Assembly: GCF_000499845.2 (NCBI RefSeq)
Contig: NC_023756.2
Span: 30,529,895 to 30,593,894, forward strand
Length of the DNA: 64,000 nt
Source of the DNA: Phaseolus vulgaris
Lineage: Eukaryota; Streptophyta; Magnoliopsida; Fabales; Fabaceae
Direction of reading: 5' to 3'
Under the pieces are notes generated by a model. The model was not told the origin of the DNA, searched no databases, and saw only the letters and a list, made by a program, of their open reading frames with translations. Positions within the stretch are counted from its first letter, which is position 1. Every line of letters begins with the position of its first letter. Both the position numbers and the translations under genes were made by a program. Shown one piece after another: positions 44,076 through 56,104 of this stretch.

Positions 44076-44257
44076 TTACGATGAGGGCAACATATCAAAG
44101 AATGCTAGAAGAAGCATCACGATGCTAGGCACCACAAGTTAGCAGTTGAGCAAGTTAAAGAGCAGTTTTCGGTTTAAGGAAATAAAAGCAGCTATATGTT
44201 CGAGAAAGTAAAGTTACAAGCGGATAATAAATTGTTTGTCTGACAACCAAATACAAG

Positions 44258-45298
44258 CTAAGGAAGAATCCTTGGAACGATTTGACCGTTTACAACAGGG
44301 TTCGATACCGCAAAGGGTGAAGCGCCCATCTCGGGGTGCACACAGGCAACCTGAGCAAGGGCATCCTCGAATCCCGCGTCATAGGCATCAATAGCATCTT
44401 CAGTCAGCTCAGGCTCGGCTTCTTCGAACCTCTTAGCTTTTTGAAGGAGTTCGGCCTCCACTCGACCCAAATGCACTTCTTGATTGATGGACTTTCTTTC
44501 AATCCCCGCCATCTTGGATTTGGATGCCTCAGCAGCCTCTTCTAGCTCAAAGACCCGGACTCGCAGGGGTAGGATTCTAGGCTCCAGCTCGGCAACCTCT
44601 CGGCACTTGGCGTGAAGTTGTTTAGAGAGATCTTTTTTAGAACGACGAAGGCAAGCCAACTCCTACTTCAGTGCAGTCTCGCAGGCAGCAAACGAACGAG
44701 CCAGTAGTGCCATTTCTTCTTTAGTCTTGGCCTCTACTAGCGCCACCCTCGTTTCAGGCCTAGTTAGGAGAGCATTGGACTATGCAAGAAGAGCCCCGAA
44801 ATTGAAGCCCAGTCTTTCCCTCGCAGCGACCTCATCCGAGTCCACCGTCACCCCTAGTTGGATGCTTTTAAGGGCATGCTGAAGGACAAGGGGCAGCTCA
44901 AGGGCAGGAGGAGTCGTAAAAGCACTCGTCCCACCAAAGTCAGGGATCAAGGGAGCGCTTGTTGTTCAATCACCAGGCGAAGCCGAGTGACCAGTAGAAG
45001 AAGAATGGGAAGCCCCCGCTGGCGTAGGCCTCTTAAAGATTGGCCCCTCGGTGGAGTTCTCATCTGAGTCGATTTCCACCACCCTACTCTCGTAAGGAAA
45101 CGGAGCGGGAGATGATTGGGCGGCGACAAGAGGGACCGTGACTGCAGGAATGGAAGGAGTAGGCGAGGGCGCGGCTGTGGCAGAAGCAAGGGCGTGGGGG
45201 CTAGAGGTGCCCGCACTCCTAGACATCCCTCGGCGGCGAGTCAGGTTACCAGCTAGCTTGGCCCGTTTCTCCTTACTCAAAACCATCCCTGCGTGCAA
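44258..45298 (-). pseudogene. Antisense extra ORF of Tat-2 (coiled-coil protein)
   Basis: The minus strand, opposite to Tat-2 sense, reads 45,298-44,966 (Ser/Pro/Ala-rich, with VEIDSDENSTEGPIFKRP) and 44,659-44,258. The latter is a long Glu/Lys/Leu/Ala heptad-like region suggesting a coiled coil (ELEEAAEASKSKMAGIERKS). Stops interrupt the stretch between the two blocks. Extra ORFs, sometimes antisense, between pol and the 3' LTR are known in Tat-lineage elements; their function is unknown. A splice-acceptor-like TTTGCACGCAG precedes codon GGATGG at about 45,290, and the nested Copia sits just upstream of it. Confidence 0.55.
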
Positions 45299-45323
45299 AT
45301 TTCAGAATACAACAGGTTGATAA

Positions 45324-47135
45324 TGTTGAAGATGGTTGTTGCCCCTTCAAGATTGTGTTTGATGAAGACTTGTATGTAGTGTTTGATGAAGACATTTATG
45401 TACTTTCCATGTATTTGTGCTTTGCTTTAAGTATGTCTTAGTTAGTGCTTAGAGGTTGTCTAAGAGTAGCTTTTTGCTGAGTAACTCACCTCATAACCAC
45501 TGGCCATGTGTTAAGAACAAGCATAAGCTTTCTTAAACTGTTTTTCACATGTTTTACACAAAAACACGTTTTACTGCATAAAAATAAATCTGTTCTTTTC
45601 TAAATAAACAGATTCATTTTCTTCACTGATGCCTTGGCTAAAGTCTTGTAAAAATTAGATTTTGTGCATCAGGTATTTTGACTAAGTCTTCTTCTTTTCA
45701 AAACGACTGAGTTTTAAATAGTTAAACTTTCTCTGTTTTCGTTTTGAAAAATAAATCTGTTCATCTGTAAATGAATAGATTCTTTTTCTCTCTGGTGCCA
45801 TGACAAGCTTAAACGTTTTCAGTTTTATCTCTGCACCAGAATGGTTGACTAAGTCTCCTCACTTAACAGATTCTCTAACTGCTTTTTGAAAATAAATCTG
45901 TTCATTTTATTTTCAATCTGTTCATTTTATAACAGCTTTAACTGTTTTTCAAAAATCTGTTATAAGCTGGCTTTCTATAAAATGCAAACTTGTTTTCTGA
46001 GTTAAAGAATGATTCAAACAGTTTATACATTTGCAAAAAACCAAGTTTTGACAGCAGAGAGTTAAGTGTTTTCAAGGATTAGCATTTGTTCTTCAAAGAT
46101 TTCGAAAATCACAAAGTGCTTGTTCTTGGTTTGGTTCCAAAAGCTTGGTGTGAGGTGCAGCTACTGTTCTAGCAATCTTGCCTACTGGTTTAAGGCTGAT
46201 CTTTGTTACCTCAATCAGGTGTAGTCGTTTCACTTCTTATTACTTGTAATAGTTTGGTTGAATCCTCTTCTTGATAGGTGTTCTTGGAGAGTGGATGTGT
46301 GTGTGTGAGTGCTGAAATAGGTTTTTCCAGCAAGAGTACCTAAGTTCTTGTAGGTTTCAAGAACAGTGGGAAGTGTACTTGATTGTACTGTGTTTTAGTG
46401 ATTTCCACCTGTTGTTGGTGAAGACTGGATGTAGCTCAGGTTGAGTGAACCAGTATAACTGCTTGTGTTCATTCTCTCTCACTCTCTGCAATTTCGTTTC
46501 TGCATAATTGATAAAACAGCAAAGAAATAAATCTGTTCAATTGAAAATAAATCGGTTCTTTCTGGGCACTGTGCATACTGTTCTTGATTTCTGAAAAAGC
46601 TGTTTTAATCTGATAAGAACATATAAAATCTGCTAAAAGCCACTGGAACAGATTGACTGTGATAGGCTGCTCAAGAAACTGTAAATGCTATTAATTGAAC
46701 CTTAAACAAATTGCTTAAAGTTGAAGCTTGCTGTGCTGTGATTCATTGTTCTTAATTTCTGGAAAATTTCTTGACATCAAGAAGAACACTCATAGTCTGT
46801 TAAAAGTCACAGGAACAGCTTGTTTGCAAAGGTCACTCAATTAACTAGCATGCTATCAATTGAACCTTAATCACTTGCTTGAAATTGAAGCTTGCTGTAT
46901 TTGTATTTCACTGTTTTTCAATTCTGATATTTGTGTGTGTGCTGCTGGAAATTCTCACTGCATAATCTTGTGAATTAAAAGCTTTTCAAACAAAAACAGT
47001 GCTGAAATAAATCTGTTCATTTTAACATAAATCGATTTATTTTCTGTAAAACTGGGTTAAACACTGTTTCTGCGAAGAAGTTTTAAAAGGTCAATTCACC
47101 CCCCCTCTTGAACTTTGGCACTATTAATCCCAACA
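45324..47135 (+). repeat. Copia 5' LTR, 1,812 bp
   Basis: Begins TGTTGAAGATGG and ends AATCCCAACA. A TATAAAA box lies at 45,976 (offset 652). The phrase ATAAATCTGTTC or a close variant occurs at least six times along the LTR, which may be a regulatory repeat. By eye it differs from the 3' LTR at seven positions. Confidence 0.97.
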
Positions 47136-47153
47136 ATTGGTATCAAGAGCTGG
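47136..47153 (+). other. Copia primer binding site
   Basis: ATTGGTATCAAGAGCTGG directly follows the LTR. TGGTATCANAGC is the usual site complementary to the 3' end of initiator tRNA-Met in plant Copia elements, here with one extra A. Confidence 0.85.
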
Positions 47154-47184
47154 GACTTGTAGTTTAATCAAGTTGTTTGTAAAA

Positions 47185-48849
47185 ATGTATGAGTTTAATG
47201 TGTTTTTTGCTGAGGGTTCTGCTGTAAATAGACCACCTATGTTTAATGGATTGAATTATGCATTTTGGAAAGTTAGAATGAGAATTTTTATGGAATCCAT
47301 TGATGCATTAATTTGGGAAGCTGTGGTCAATGGACCTTATGTGCCAATGCAGATTGTCAAAGATGAACAAGTTGAAAAACCAAGATCAGAGTGGAATGAT
47401 ACTGAAAGGAGAAAAGCTCAACATGATCTGGTGGCCAAGAATATCATAACTTCTGCATTGACAATGGACGAGTTCTTCAGAATATCTCAATGTAAGTCAG
47501 CAAAGGAGATGTGGGAAGTCTTAGAAGTGACTCATGAAGGGACTGAGGATGTAAAAAGGTCAAGGAAACATGCACTCATCCAAGAGTATGAGCTGTTCAG
47601 AATGCAACCAGGAGAGAACATTGCTGATGTGCAAAAAAGATTCACACACATTGTGAATCACCTCACTGGCTTGGGAAAAGAATTTGATAAAGAGGAGCTC
47701 AACATAAAGATATTGAAGTGCCTCGACAGAAGCTGGCAACCAAAGGTGACAGCTATCTCTGAAAGCCGTGATCTGTCAAAATTGGGAACTACTGTACTGT
47801 TTGGAAAGCTGATGGAGCATGAGTTAGAGCTTAAAAGACTTAAAGAACAGGAAACAACAGAGAGGAAACCCAAAGGTTTGGCACTGAAAGCATCTGAATT
47901 GGATGAGAACAAGGAAGAAAAGGAAGATGCTGAAGATGATGATACAATCAACCTTCTTACAAAAAGATTCAGCAAATTTCTGAGGAAGAAAAGCAAAAAT
48001 AGGAACCTGCAGAAAAAAAGGTATCCTAAACCTAATGATTTAAATTCCTCTAAATATACTTGCTTTGGATGTGGCAAAACAGGGCATATCAAAACAGATT
48101 GTCCAGACAATCAAACAAGGGACAAATCTGCCAGCAAGAAATTTGAAAGGAACAAAGGAAGAAGAGCCTACATCTCATGGGAGGAAAATGAAGCATCCTC
48201 AACTAGTAGTTCTTCAACAGAAGATGAGGAGAACAATCTGTGTTTTATGATGAAGGATGAGGAGTCAAGCTCTGAATCAGTAAGTAACTTTTCTGCTGAT
48301 TCTGATAACTATGATGATTTGCTTGCTGCCTTCAAGGAAACACATGAGGAAGCCAATAGGCTAGCTGTAATATGCAATAAGCTGCAAAAGGTAAATAATG
48401 TGCTTGCACCTAAAGTAAAAACACTTGAGGAAGAATTGCATAAGGCCAAAACAGATTTGGTAAGCCTTGAACTGACTTGCTTGCATGCCTCTATTAAAAA
48501 CTGTGAAAACTGCAAAAGATTGGAAAAACAAGTGGAATATTTGCTGAAAACCCTTTCCAATTTCACCAAGGGAAGAGAAAACCTTGAGTCTCTCCTTGGA
48601 TCACAGAATGCTGTTTTCAATAAGAATGGACTTGGTTATACTCCTGGAAATACAACCAATGTCAAAAAGCTTTCAAGTTTTTTTGTTCCAGCAAAATCAG
48701 TTTTTTCAGCTTTTAACAGTGGCAAAAAGGCATCTCATGTAACCTGTTTTTACTGCATGAAATCTGGTCATACATCTAGGTCTTGCATTGCTAGAAGACA
48801 TCTTGTGCCTAAGAACTTAGCTAAGTGGCTACCAAAGAGAAGGTGTTAA
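47185..48849 (+). CDS. Copia gag, 554 aa
   Basis: The chosen start is ATG 47,185 ([11 protein letters not shown]); the frame is open further upstream into the primer site but without an ATG. Residues about 15-45 ([16 protein letters not shown]) and 70-220 form the UBN2-type gag capsid ([34 protein letters not shown]). A CCHC zinc knuckle [14 protein letters not shown] lies at about 293-306, then an acidic Ser-rich stretch and a coiled-coil-like segment. A second knuckle, [14 protein letters not shown], lies at about 521-534. Two knuckles and a long gag fit the SIRE lineage. Gag forms particles in the cytoplasm and binds element RNA. Confidence 0.93.
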   Translation: MYEFNVFFAEGSAVNRPPMFNGLNYAFWKVRMRIFMESIDALIWEAVVNGPYVPMQIVKDEQVEKPRSEWNDTERRKAQHDLVAKNIITSALTMDEFFRISQCKSAKEMWEVLEVTHEGTEDVKRSRKHALIQEYELFRMQPGENIADVQKRFTHIVNHLTGLGKEFDKEELNIKILKCLDRSWQPKVTAISESRDLSKLGTTVLFGKLMEHELELKRLKEQETTERKPKGLALKASELDENKEEKEDAEDDDTINLLTKRFSKFLRKKSKNRNLQKKRYPKPNDLNSSKYTCFGCGKTGHIKTDCPDNQTRDKSASKKFERNKGRRAYISWEENEASSTSSSSTEDEENNLCFMMKDEESSSESVSNFSADSDNYDDLLAAFKETHEEANRLAVICNKLQKVNNVLAPKVKTLEEELHKAKTDLVSLELTCLHASIKNCENCKRLEKQVEYLLKTLSNFTKGRENLESLLGSQNAVFNKNGLGYTPGNTTNVKKLSSFFVPAKSVFSAFNSGKKASHVTCFYCMKSGHTSRSCIARRHLVPKNLAKWLPKRRC

Positions 48850-51621
48850 TCTGTGCTGGACCCTATACTGAAAAGGGTACCATTTGTATATTTTTTTCTG
48901 TTTTGCAGATTGGAAGCAAGAAGAACCAGTGGTACTTGGACAGTGGCTGTTCCAAGCATATGACTGGAGATCTTACAAAGTTCACCAGCCTAAAGCTCAA
49001 AGCAGAAGAACATGTGACCTATGGTGACAATAACCGAGGGAGAATTTTAGGCAGAGGAACTGTTGGAACAGGAAATTCAACAACCATTGAGAATGTGCTG
49101 TATGTAGAAGGACTTAAGCATAGTCTTCTCAGCATAAGTCAGCTTTGTGACAAAGGATACAAAGTGAATTTTGAGTCAAGTGGCTGCACAATCTCAAGTA
49201 ATTCATCTAGTAAGGCACTGTTTACTGGTAAGAGAGTGAATAACATTTACTTGTTGAATATCATGGAAACTAACTCTTCAAATGAGTGTTTGCTGTCCAG
49301 AAGTGATGAGTCTTGGTTGTGGCATAGGAGGTTAGCTCACATACACACAAATCACTTGAATAAATTGAAATCTAAAGATTTAGTTTCTGGTTTGCCTAAC
49401 ATTAAATTTCAGGACAATAGGCTTTGTGATGCTTGTGTGAAAGGTAAACAAATCAAATCCTCTTTCAAGTTAAAGGATATTGTCTCTACCAAAAATCCAT
49501 TGGATGTGTTACATATGGACTTATTTGGTCCATCTAGAGTTGCTAGCTTGGCTGGAAATTTGTATGCTTTAGTTGTTGTGGATGATTACTCTAGATTTAC
49601 ATGGACTTTATTTCTTGCACATAAACATGATGCTTACACTGCCTTTAAGAAATTAGCAAAAATTCTGCAAAATGAAAATGGTTGCTGCATTAAATCAATT
49701 CGAAGTGATCATGGGGGAGAGTTTCAAAATGCTAAGTTTGAGAGGTTCTGTGAGAAGCATGGGATAGCTCATACCTTTTCAGCCCCTAGGACACCCCAAC
49801 AAAATGGTGTAGTTGAAAGGAAAAATAGATCACTAGAGGAACTTGCTAGAACTATGTTAAATGAATCTAAGCTTCCTAAGTATTTTTGGGCTGATGCTGT
49901 TTATACTGCAGGTTATGTCTTAAATAGGACCTTAATAAGACCAATTCTTAAGAAAACCCCATATGAATTGTATAAGGGCAGAAAACCTAGTGTAAGCCAC
50001 CTTAGAGTATTTGGGTGTAAATGTTTTGTATTGAATAATGGCAAAGAAAATCTTGGTAAGTTTGATGCTAAATCTGATGAAGGTGTGCACATTGGTTATG
50101 CTTTGAATGGTCATGCATATAGAGTCTTCAATAAAAGGCTGCTTATAGTAGAAGAATCAATGCATGTTGTTTTTGATGAAACTGATCATAGCCTATCTAA
50201 AATTGCTGATGAACCTGACAATAATGAATTTAAATCTGTTTTAAATCAAAATGAATCGATTCATTTTGATACTGCTGATACACATGCTATACAAGAATCT
50301 ACTGCAGCTGCAGGTTTGCCAAAAGAGTGGAAAACCCCAAGAGACTTAACCCTTGATAATGTCATTGGGAACATTGAGAAAGGAGTGTCAACTAGAAAAT
50401 CCTTGAACAATTTCTGTGAAGCAATGGCATTTGTATCTCAAGTTGAACCCAAGAATTTGAAAGAAGCTCTCAAGGACAGCAACTGGATTTTAGCTATGCA
50501 AGAGGAACTGAATCAGTTTGCTCTTAATGAGGTCTGGACTCTTGTTCCTAGAATACCTGAGATGAATGTTATTGGAACAAAATGGGTATTTAGAAACAAA
50601 ATGGATGAGCATGGAGTGATCACCAGAAACAAGGCTAGGCTTGTAGCTAAAGGGTACAATCAAGAAGAAGGAATAGACTATGATGAGACATATGCACCAG
50701 TGGCTCGGTTAGAAGCTGTTAGACTGCTGCTTGCCTTTTCCTGCATCAAAGGGTTCAAGCTATTTCAAATGGACGTGAAGAGTGCCTTTCTAAATGGCTA
50801 TATAAATGAAGAAGTATTTGTTTCACAACCACCAGGTTTTGAAGACCATAAACATCCAGAATATGTGTTCAAACTCCAAAAGGCCCTCTATGGACTCAAG
50901 CAAGCTCCTAGGCAATGGTATGAGAGGCTAAGTGATTTTCTCACCTCTCAAGGCTATGAAAGAGGCACATCAGATAAGACCTTGTTCATTAAGAAGAAAG
51001 GAGATGATTCAATTCTAGTTCAAGTATATGTGGATGACATCATTTTTGGATCAAACAATGGAGAATTGTGTGAAGCTTTCGTGAAAGTCATGAAGAGTGA
51101 GTTCGAAATGTCAATGATGGGTGAGTTGAACTATTTTCTAGGTTTGCAGGTCAAACAACTCAAGGATGGCATTTTCTTGAGTCAAGCAAAGTATTGCAAG
51201 GATTTGCTGAAGAAATTTGAAATGGACAAGTGTAAACCAATCAGCACACCCTTCTCAACAAGCTGTCATTTGGATCATGATGAAGCTGGAATTTCTGTTG
51301 ATGAAACCAAATACAGAGGACTCATAGGATCACTACTGTATCTCACTGCCAGCAGGCCAGATATAATGTTTGCAGTGTGCATGTGTGCAAGGTTTCAGTC
51401 TGCTCCTAAAGAATCACACTACAATGCTGTCAAAAGGATTTTGAAGTATTTGCAAGGAACTAAAGAAGTTGGCTTGTGGTATCCAGGTAATATTTCATTA
51501 AGCTTAACTGGTTATTCTGATTCAGATTTTGCAGGTTGCAAAATTGATAGGAAGAGCACAAGTGGAACCTGTCATTTGCTTGGATCAAGCTTGATCTCAT
51601 GGCAATGCAAAAAGCAGGCTT
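48825..51621 (+). CDS. Copia pol: protease, integrase, RT, RNase H start (interrupted by CACTA-3)
   Basis: The open frame overlaps the end of gag by 25 nt in the -1 frame. Numbered from 48,825, the protease is [13 protein letters not shown] (D39). The integrase zinc region is H167, H172, C201, C204, and the catalytic core is D232 (HMDLFG), D295 (SDHGGEF) and E331 (VERKN). The RVT_2-type RT runs from about 584 ([14 protein letters not shown]) with D650 ([11 protein letters not shown]) and YVDD at 735-738. RNase H begins [10 protein letters not shown] near 900. The frame runs into CACTA-3 at 51,622 and resumes at 56,474; across the excised insertion it reads KKQACVALSTAEAEY in phase. All expected catalytic residues are present. 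Confidence 0.95.
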
Positions 51622-51879
51622 CACTACAAAAAACAGTGTAAAAAATGACGGTTTTATTATGGCAGTTATTAATAACCGCCACAAATTTCAGTATAATACG
51701 TCATTTGATTAACCGCCACAATTATCTTTGTATAATACGTCATTTCAGTATAATATGACATTTTTAACTGTCGCAATTACCCTAAAGTTCCCCAGTTTTT
51801 TCCCTCCATACACCCTTTCTCATTATTCATTTTTTTTTTAAACTTGCTTTCAGAAATTATTTTTTTTTAAAACTTACTT

Positions 51880-53409
51880 TACATTGGAAAATAATATTTT
51901 TTTGAAAATTTACTTAGTTTGGAAACCAAACCTTAACACCTCTTTCCTCTCTCCGCTCCACACCCTAACGCTCTTCCCTTTCTTGCTCCACACCCTAATG
52001 CCTCTTCTCTTTCTCTCTGCTTTACACGAAACCCTAACGCCTCTTCCATATGGCTACTCCACACGAAACCCTAATGTCTATGTCTTCTCACAAAACCCTC
52101 TGTTCTTCACGAAACTAAAGCTCACTCTCGGGTCCGCCATCACCACCTCCATGCAAGGATTCAACACAATCAATCGTTTGTTCAGGTTTGTGCTCGCGCG
52201 CCCTAAACTCTATCTTCAAAATCTATTGTTCAAAACCGAGTGTAATCTATCGTTGTTCTTAATTTGTTGTTCTTAATTTGTGAAGCAAATATTGTGTATG
52301 GCTTTGCTACTGTGATAAATTTACTGTGTTAGTGTGAAGTGAGGTGAAAACTGGTTCGCTGGTGAGTGTAGTAATTGAGGGTTTGGAGAGGTGGCAACTG
52401 GCAACAGTGATTCCATGTCTGAGAATGTCGAGCTTGGTTGTAGTGGTGTTGGCAGGGGAGTTGCAACTGTGGAGGGATTTCTTATGTGAGATTGAAGAAA
52501 GGAATATCAAAATATTAAAAAAGAACTAATTATCCCTTCAGATTTTCGCTGGAAATCATTGGATACATCCCTGTTCACTTATAAGTTGAATATATTTTAT
52601 TGCTCTGGACAATTTAATAGCATATTAGCAATATCTGTTGAATTCATGGTTAAAACTATACTATAGTTGTGGCATATTTTTCATATATTGGTTTCACAAT
52701 CCTGGGTTTTGTGAATATATTTACAAAGGAAGTAAATTATATTGCAATACATGGTCTAATATTGCTATGGTACAACAGGGGTTGTTTACAAATATAAAAT
52801 TAGCAATAATCCTCTGTCACTAGTTTTTGTTAGTGACCAATATACTATATTCTGAATTTAGAGACTCTTCATATACACATCTGGTTGTGTTCCCTAGCTG
52901 TCTTTGCCTTATGTTTTTTTTTTATGCTAATTACTAAACACTTTATATCGTAGCTGATCTTACATAAATCTCAAATAGTCAGGTGTTGGATTTGAGACTT
53001 CTGTTCCATGTTCTTACATACTTTGGTTGCCCTCTCTGCTTTGTTGGTGTTGCATTGGGTTTGTATTTTTTTTAGTTATTTAGCATCTATTGTAAATTAC
53101 AGTAGTGTGAAAGAGCGGCATTGTTTAATGTGTAATCTATATACTCTTTAGCTTCACAAGTGATGAAGAATTATTCTGATATAAATAATGTCTCTGAATC
53201 TAGGCAATTCAAGGAAAAATTGATTTTGTAGTTTTATCATATAAAAACCATAAAGTACAGCATGAGTTTGAACTTTGAAGTGAGGTGAAGAGGAAAATTT
53301 CCTTTCTCATAAAAGATATGTGATTATAAGAAAATAGTCCTAACTAAATGGCTAGTCAAAGTATTAAAGTTATTTTACTTTATATATTGTATTTTCCTTT
53401 ACACGGCAG
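51880..53409. other. CACTA-3 5' region, unassigned
   Basis: A CT-rich leader-like stretch with ACACCCTAACGC/ACACGAAACCCTAA phrases (51,955-52,080) resembles the 5' UTR of a plant gene, followed by AT-rich probable intron sequence. No domain is recognised. It may be the promoter and first exon of the element's own gene or of a captured gene. Confidence 0.45.
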
Positions 53410-53765
53410 CAAGTAGAAAGTTGTATATCAAGGGTTGAACAGTCACCGACAGATTCTATGCAAAATGCACTCTCTCCATCATTGAAAGCATTGATTGCTG
53501 ACCAACTTTTAAGGCACTCAGATAAGGATGTCAAAGTTGTAGTTGCCTCTTGCTTCAGTGAAATAACAAGAATTACTGCACCTGAAGCTCCTTATGATGA
53601 TGATCAAATGAAGGTGTGCATAATTTTTTTACCACAGTTTATGAATGCACTTGACTATTATCATGCTCTTTACAGAAAAAAAATCAGTAAATCAATTGAA
53701 TCTTATCGATGAATTTTTCTTGCAGGAGGTCTTTCAATTAATAGTATCATCATTTGAAAATTCCA
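53410..53765 (+). pseudogene. Captured exons of a PDS5-type cohesin cofactor gene
   Basis: Exon 53,410-53,613, after an acceptor ACACGGCAG, encodes QVESCISRVEQSPTDSMQNA, then LSPSLKALIADQLLRH, ASCFSEITRITAPEAPYDDD and QMK before a GT donor. The next exon starts at 53,726 (TTCTTGCAG/GAGG) with EVFQLIVSSFEN and then diverges. These phrases are characteristic of the N-terminal region of plant PDS5 (sister-chromatid cohesion) proteins, which regulate cohesin on chromatin. Only about 80 codons are present, with the intron retained at its normal place, so the capture was from genomic DNA rather than mRNA. No intact protein can result. Confidence 0.85.
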
Positions 53766-55059
53766 AAAAAATCATATCCCTACTCTTGCTTTCTGGAGGT
53801 GGTGCTAGCAGTGTTTTCAGCAATGGTTGAAGGGTGAAGAAAAGAAGGTGGGATTTGAGAGAGCGGTGGCATGGTAGAGTGAGTTTTAGTTTCCTTTTCT
53901 GCAGTGTGACCTTGCATCTTGGTCAATAGTATACTTCTACTTTATTTAATTATATCCCTTATCCCTCACTCATTCCTATAATGTTTATATACCCATCCCA
54001 CCACTTTTGTTTTGTATTCCTCTAGTGAAATTGACAAAAACAAAAAATGGGTGGTTTGGGTTAATGATGGGTTTGATTTGAATTGATCTGGTGGATTTTT
54101 CAAGCTTTTTTTTATTGATTCTGCAATTTTCATTTTAGGTAAGTATGACCAGTTATTACGTTAAAGAGTCTTGGCTTCTAGTTTAATCATTTGGAAGGGT
54201 GTTCATGAATTACCAAGAAATGAAGAAGGAATTCTAGCCATGGTTTCACTAAAAAAATCATTAAATAAAGATAAAAATAATTAGTTATTATATTAATTAA
54301 TTTAGAAATCATTTTATAAACTTATTTAAAATAATTTTTATTATTAATAAAAATTTATAAATAATTTATAAATTAATATTTAATTATTAAAATTTTAAAA
54401 TGTTAGTAACTACATGCTTGCAGCAAAGAAAAAAGGCTTTGATTTTATATATAACAGATTTATTGCAGAGGTTGGACCCCACAAAGTGATGAACAATAAA
54501 AGTGAAAAGAGAAGTTTGGATAACTTAGAGTCATAGCAAGGGCGGGAATTGCTAGGCAGCACCAAAAGGGTACGTTTGAATATCAAATTTTATAAATTAA
54601 TGTATTTTGAATATTGCTTAATACAATTCATATAATTCACCAAAAGTCGCTCTCTATTTTTGTTTTCATTTTCATTTAAAGTGACTTAATTCTACCTTTC
54701 ATAAATAGCTGTAGAAAATTAAAATATGTTTTACTGTTACATTCATGAACTACAATAAACTATGCGATAATCTTGCCCTTTGACCCTTTTCACTCTTGAT
54801 TGAGCTTCCACATTCTAGTCCTTTTTCTTTTTAAGAATGTATTTTTAGTTTTGGACTTTAGATGTGTCAGAAAATGTTTTCGATCTTAAAAAAATTACAT
54901 TCCTTCTAATTATAATTATCTACTGCTGGATTAAACATGGAACAATGGGTTGTTTTTGTTGATTATCGTTTGAGGCCTTCTACAGTGGTATGGTAAACTC
55001 TGTTTTTTTTATTATTAATAAGCTTACTTTAAGTTTACACAAAACTGATTTCATTTTCA

Positions 55060-55808
55060 CTTTGTAGAACATGTGTAATAGAAATAGAGATATAAGGAAG
55101 AGACAAATTATTCCTCACAATGGTGGTGCTATGTCTTTGTCAAGAAGAAGAAATAATTTGGTATTTGTTTACTTATATTGTACTATCTATTTTAATATAT
55201 TACAATTTCTGCCACATTATACTTATATTATTATTGTTGAACATATAGAAAATTGAGACTGGTAAAAATATTGGACGAGCTGAAATGTGGAAGATCACAC
55301 ATAAGAGGAAAACTGGCACATATGTGAATGATGAGGCGCTGGAAATTGGGGTAAGTGTTTGGACTGCTTTGATGATGATGTATTGATCATAGAAATATAT
55401 TGGACTGCTTTGATGATGATGTATTGATCATGATGATATACTGGATTACTTGCATAATATATTCTAACAAGTATATGTTGTTCTTTTGATTATTTTCAAT
55501 TTTATCCAGGAAAAAATTGATGAACTAATGTTGACAAATCCAAATATATGTTTAACACTTTGCTTGCATATATTGCTTCAAGAAAAGATATTCCAGAACA
55601 TTTTGCTGCAAGGGCAGCTAATTTGGTTCATGCATCCACCAATGAGGTATTAATATATTTAAATATTTATTGGTGTCTTTTATTTTATAATTATAAACAT
55701 ACAAATTCATTAACTTAAAATTATTTATTTCAGGCATCAAATTATGGAAGTGGTGCTCCATCACCTAATCAAGTAATATGATCAAGTGCTGGAAGCAAAA
55801 CTAATTAG
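55060..55808 (+). pseudogene. CACTA-3 tnpA-like gene, 3' exons
   Basis: Exon-like blocks: 55,071-55,160 (DIRKRQIIPHNGGAMSLSRR), 55,247-55,350 (NIGRAEMWKITHKRKTGTYV...EALEIG, the Transposase_24 signature), 55,511-55,645 (EKIDELM, then a frameshift and RAANLVHASTNE) and 55,735-55,808 (SGAPSPNQV with an in-frame TGA, then GSKTN and stop). TNPA-type proteins bind subterminal repeats. The upstream half is missing and this copy has at least two lesions. Confidence 0.75.
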
Positions 55809-55970
55809 GGATGTATGTTTTAATTTTAAACTTGATTAGGGATGTATGAAATTTTTATGTGTTTTAATTTTCAATTACATATAAACTTTTGAACATTATT
55901 ATGTGTGTTTTAATTTTCAATTACATATAAACTTTTGAACATTACTATGTGTGTTTTAATTTTTCAATGA
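55362..55970. repeat. Short tandem duplications inside CACTA-3
   Basis: A 41-bp unit (TTGGACTGCTTTGATGATGA...) is doubled at 55,362-55,442. A roughly 47-bp unit (GTGTGTTTTAATTTTCAATT...) is present about 2.5 times at 55,855-55,970, just past the tnpA stop. Confidence 0.8.
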
Positions 55971-56104
55971 AATGAATGGATGATTATAACTTTATACATT
56001 ATTTTATTTTATTATGAAAAAGTGGTGGTTAAATTTCATAATTGTATAAAACAGATTATAAAAAAGATTATAAAAAAGTCGTGGTTAAATTTTATTTATT
56101 CAGA

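Noticed and set aside
47658..48620. Minus-strand open frames of 103-150 codons in the Copia gag
   Set aside because: Shadows of the real gag frame, with Ser/Leu-rich composition expected from antisense Lys/Glu codons.
48844..48908. A possible intron (GT...TTTTGCAG) joining gag to pol
   Set aside because: The acceptor-like TCTGTTTTGCAG is good, but joining at the nearby GT donor does not put gag and pol in the same phase.
51884..52529. Small plus-strand open frames in the CACTA-3 leader
   Set aside because: CT-rich leader-like composition, no domain or splice-supported continuation; kept only as an unassigned region.
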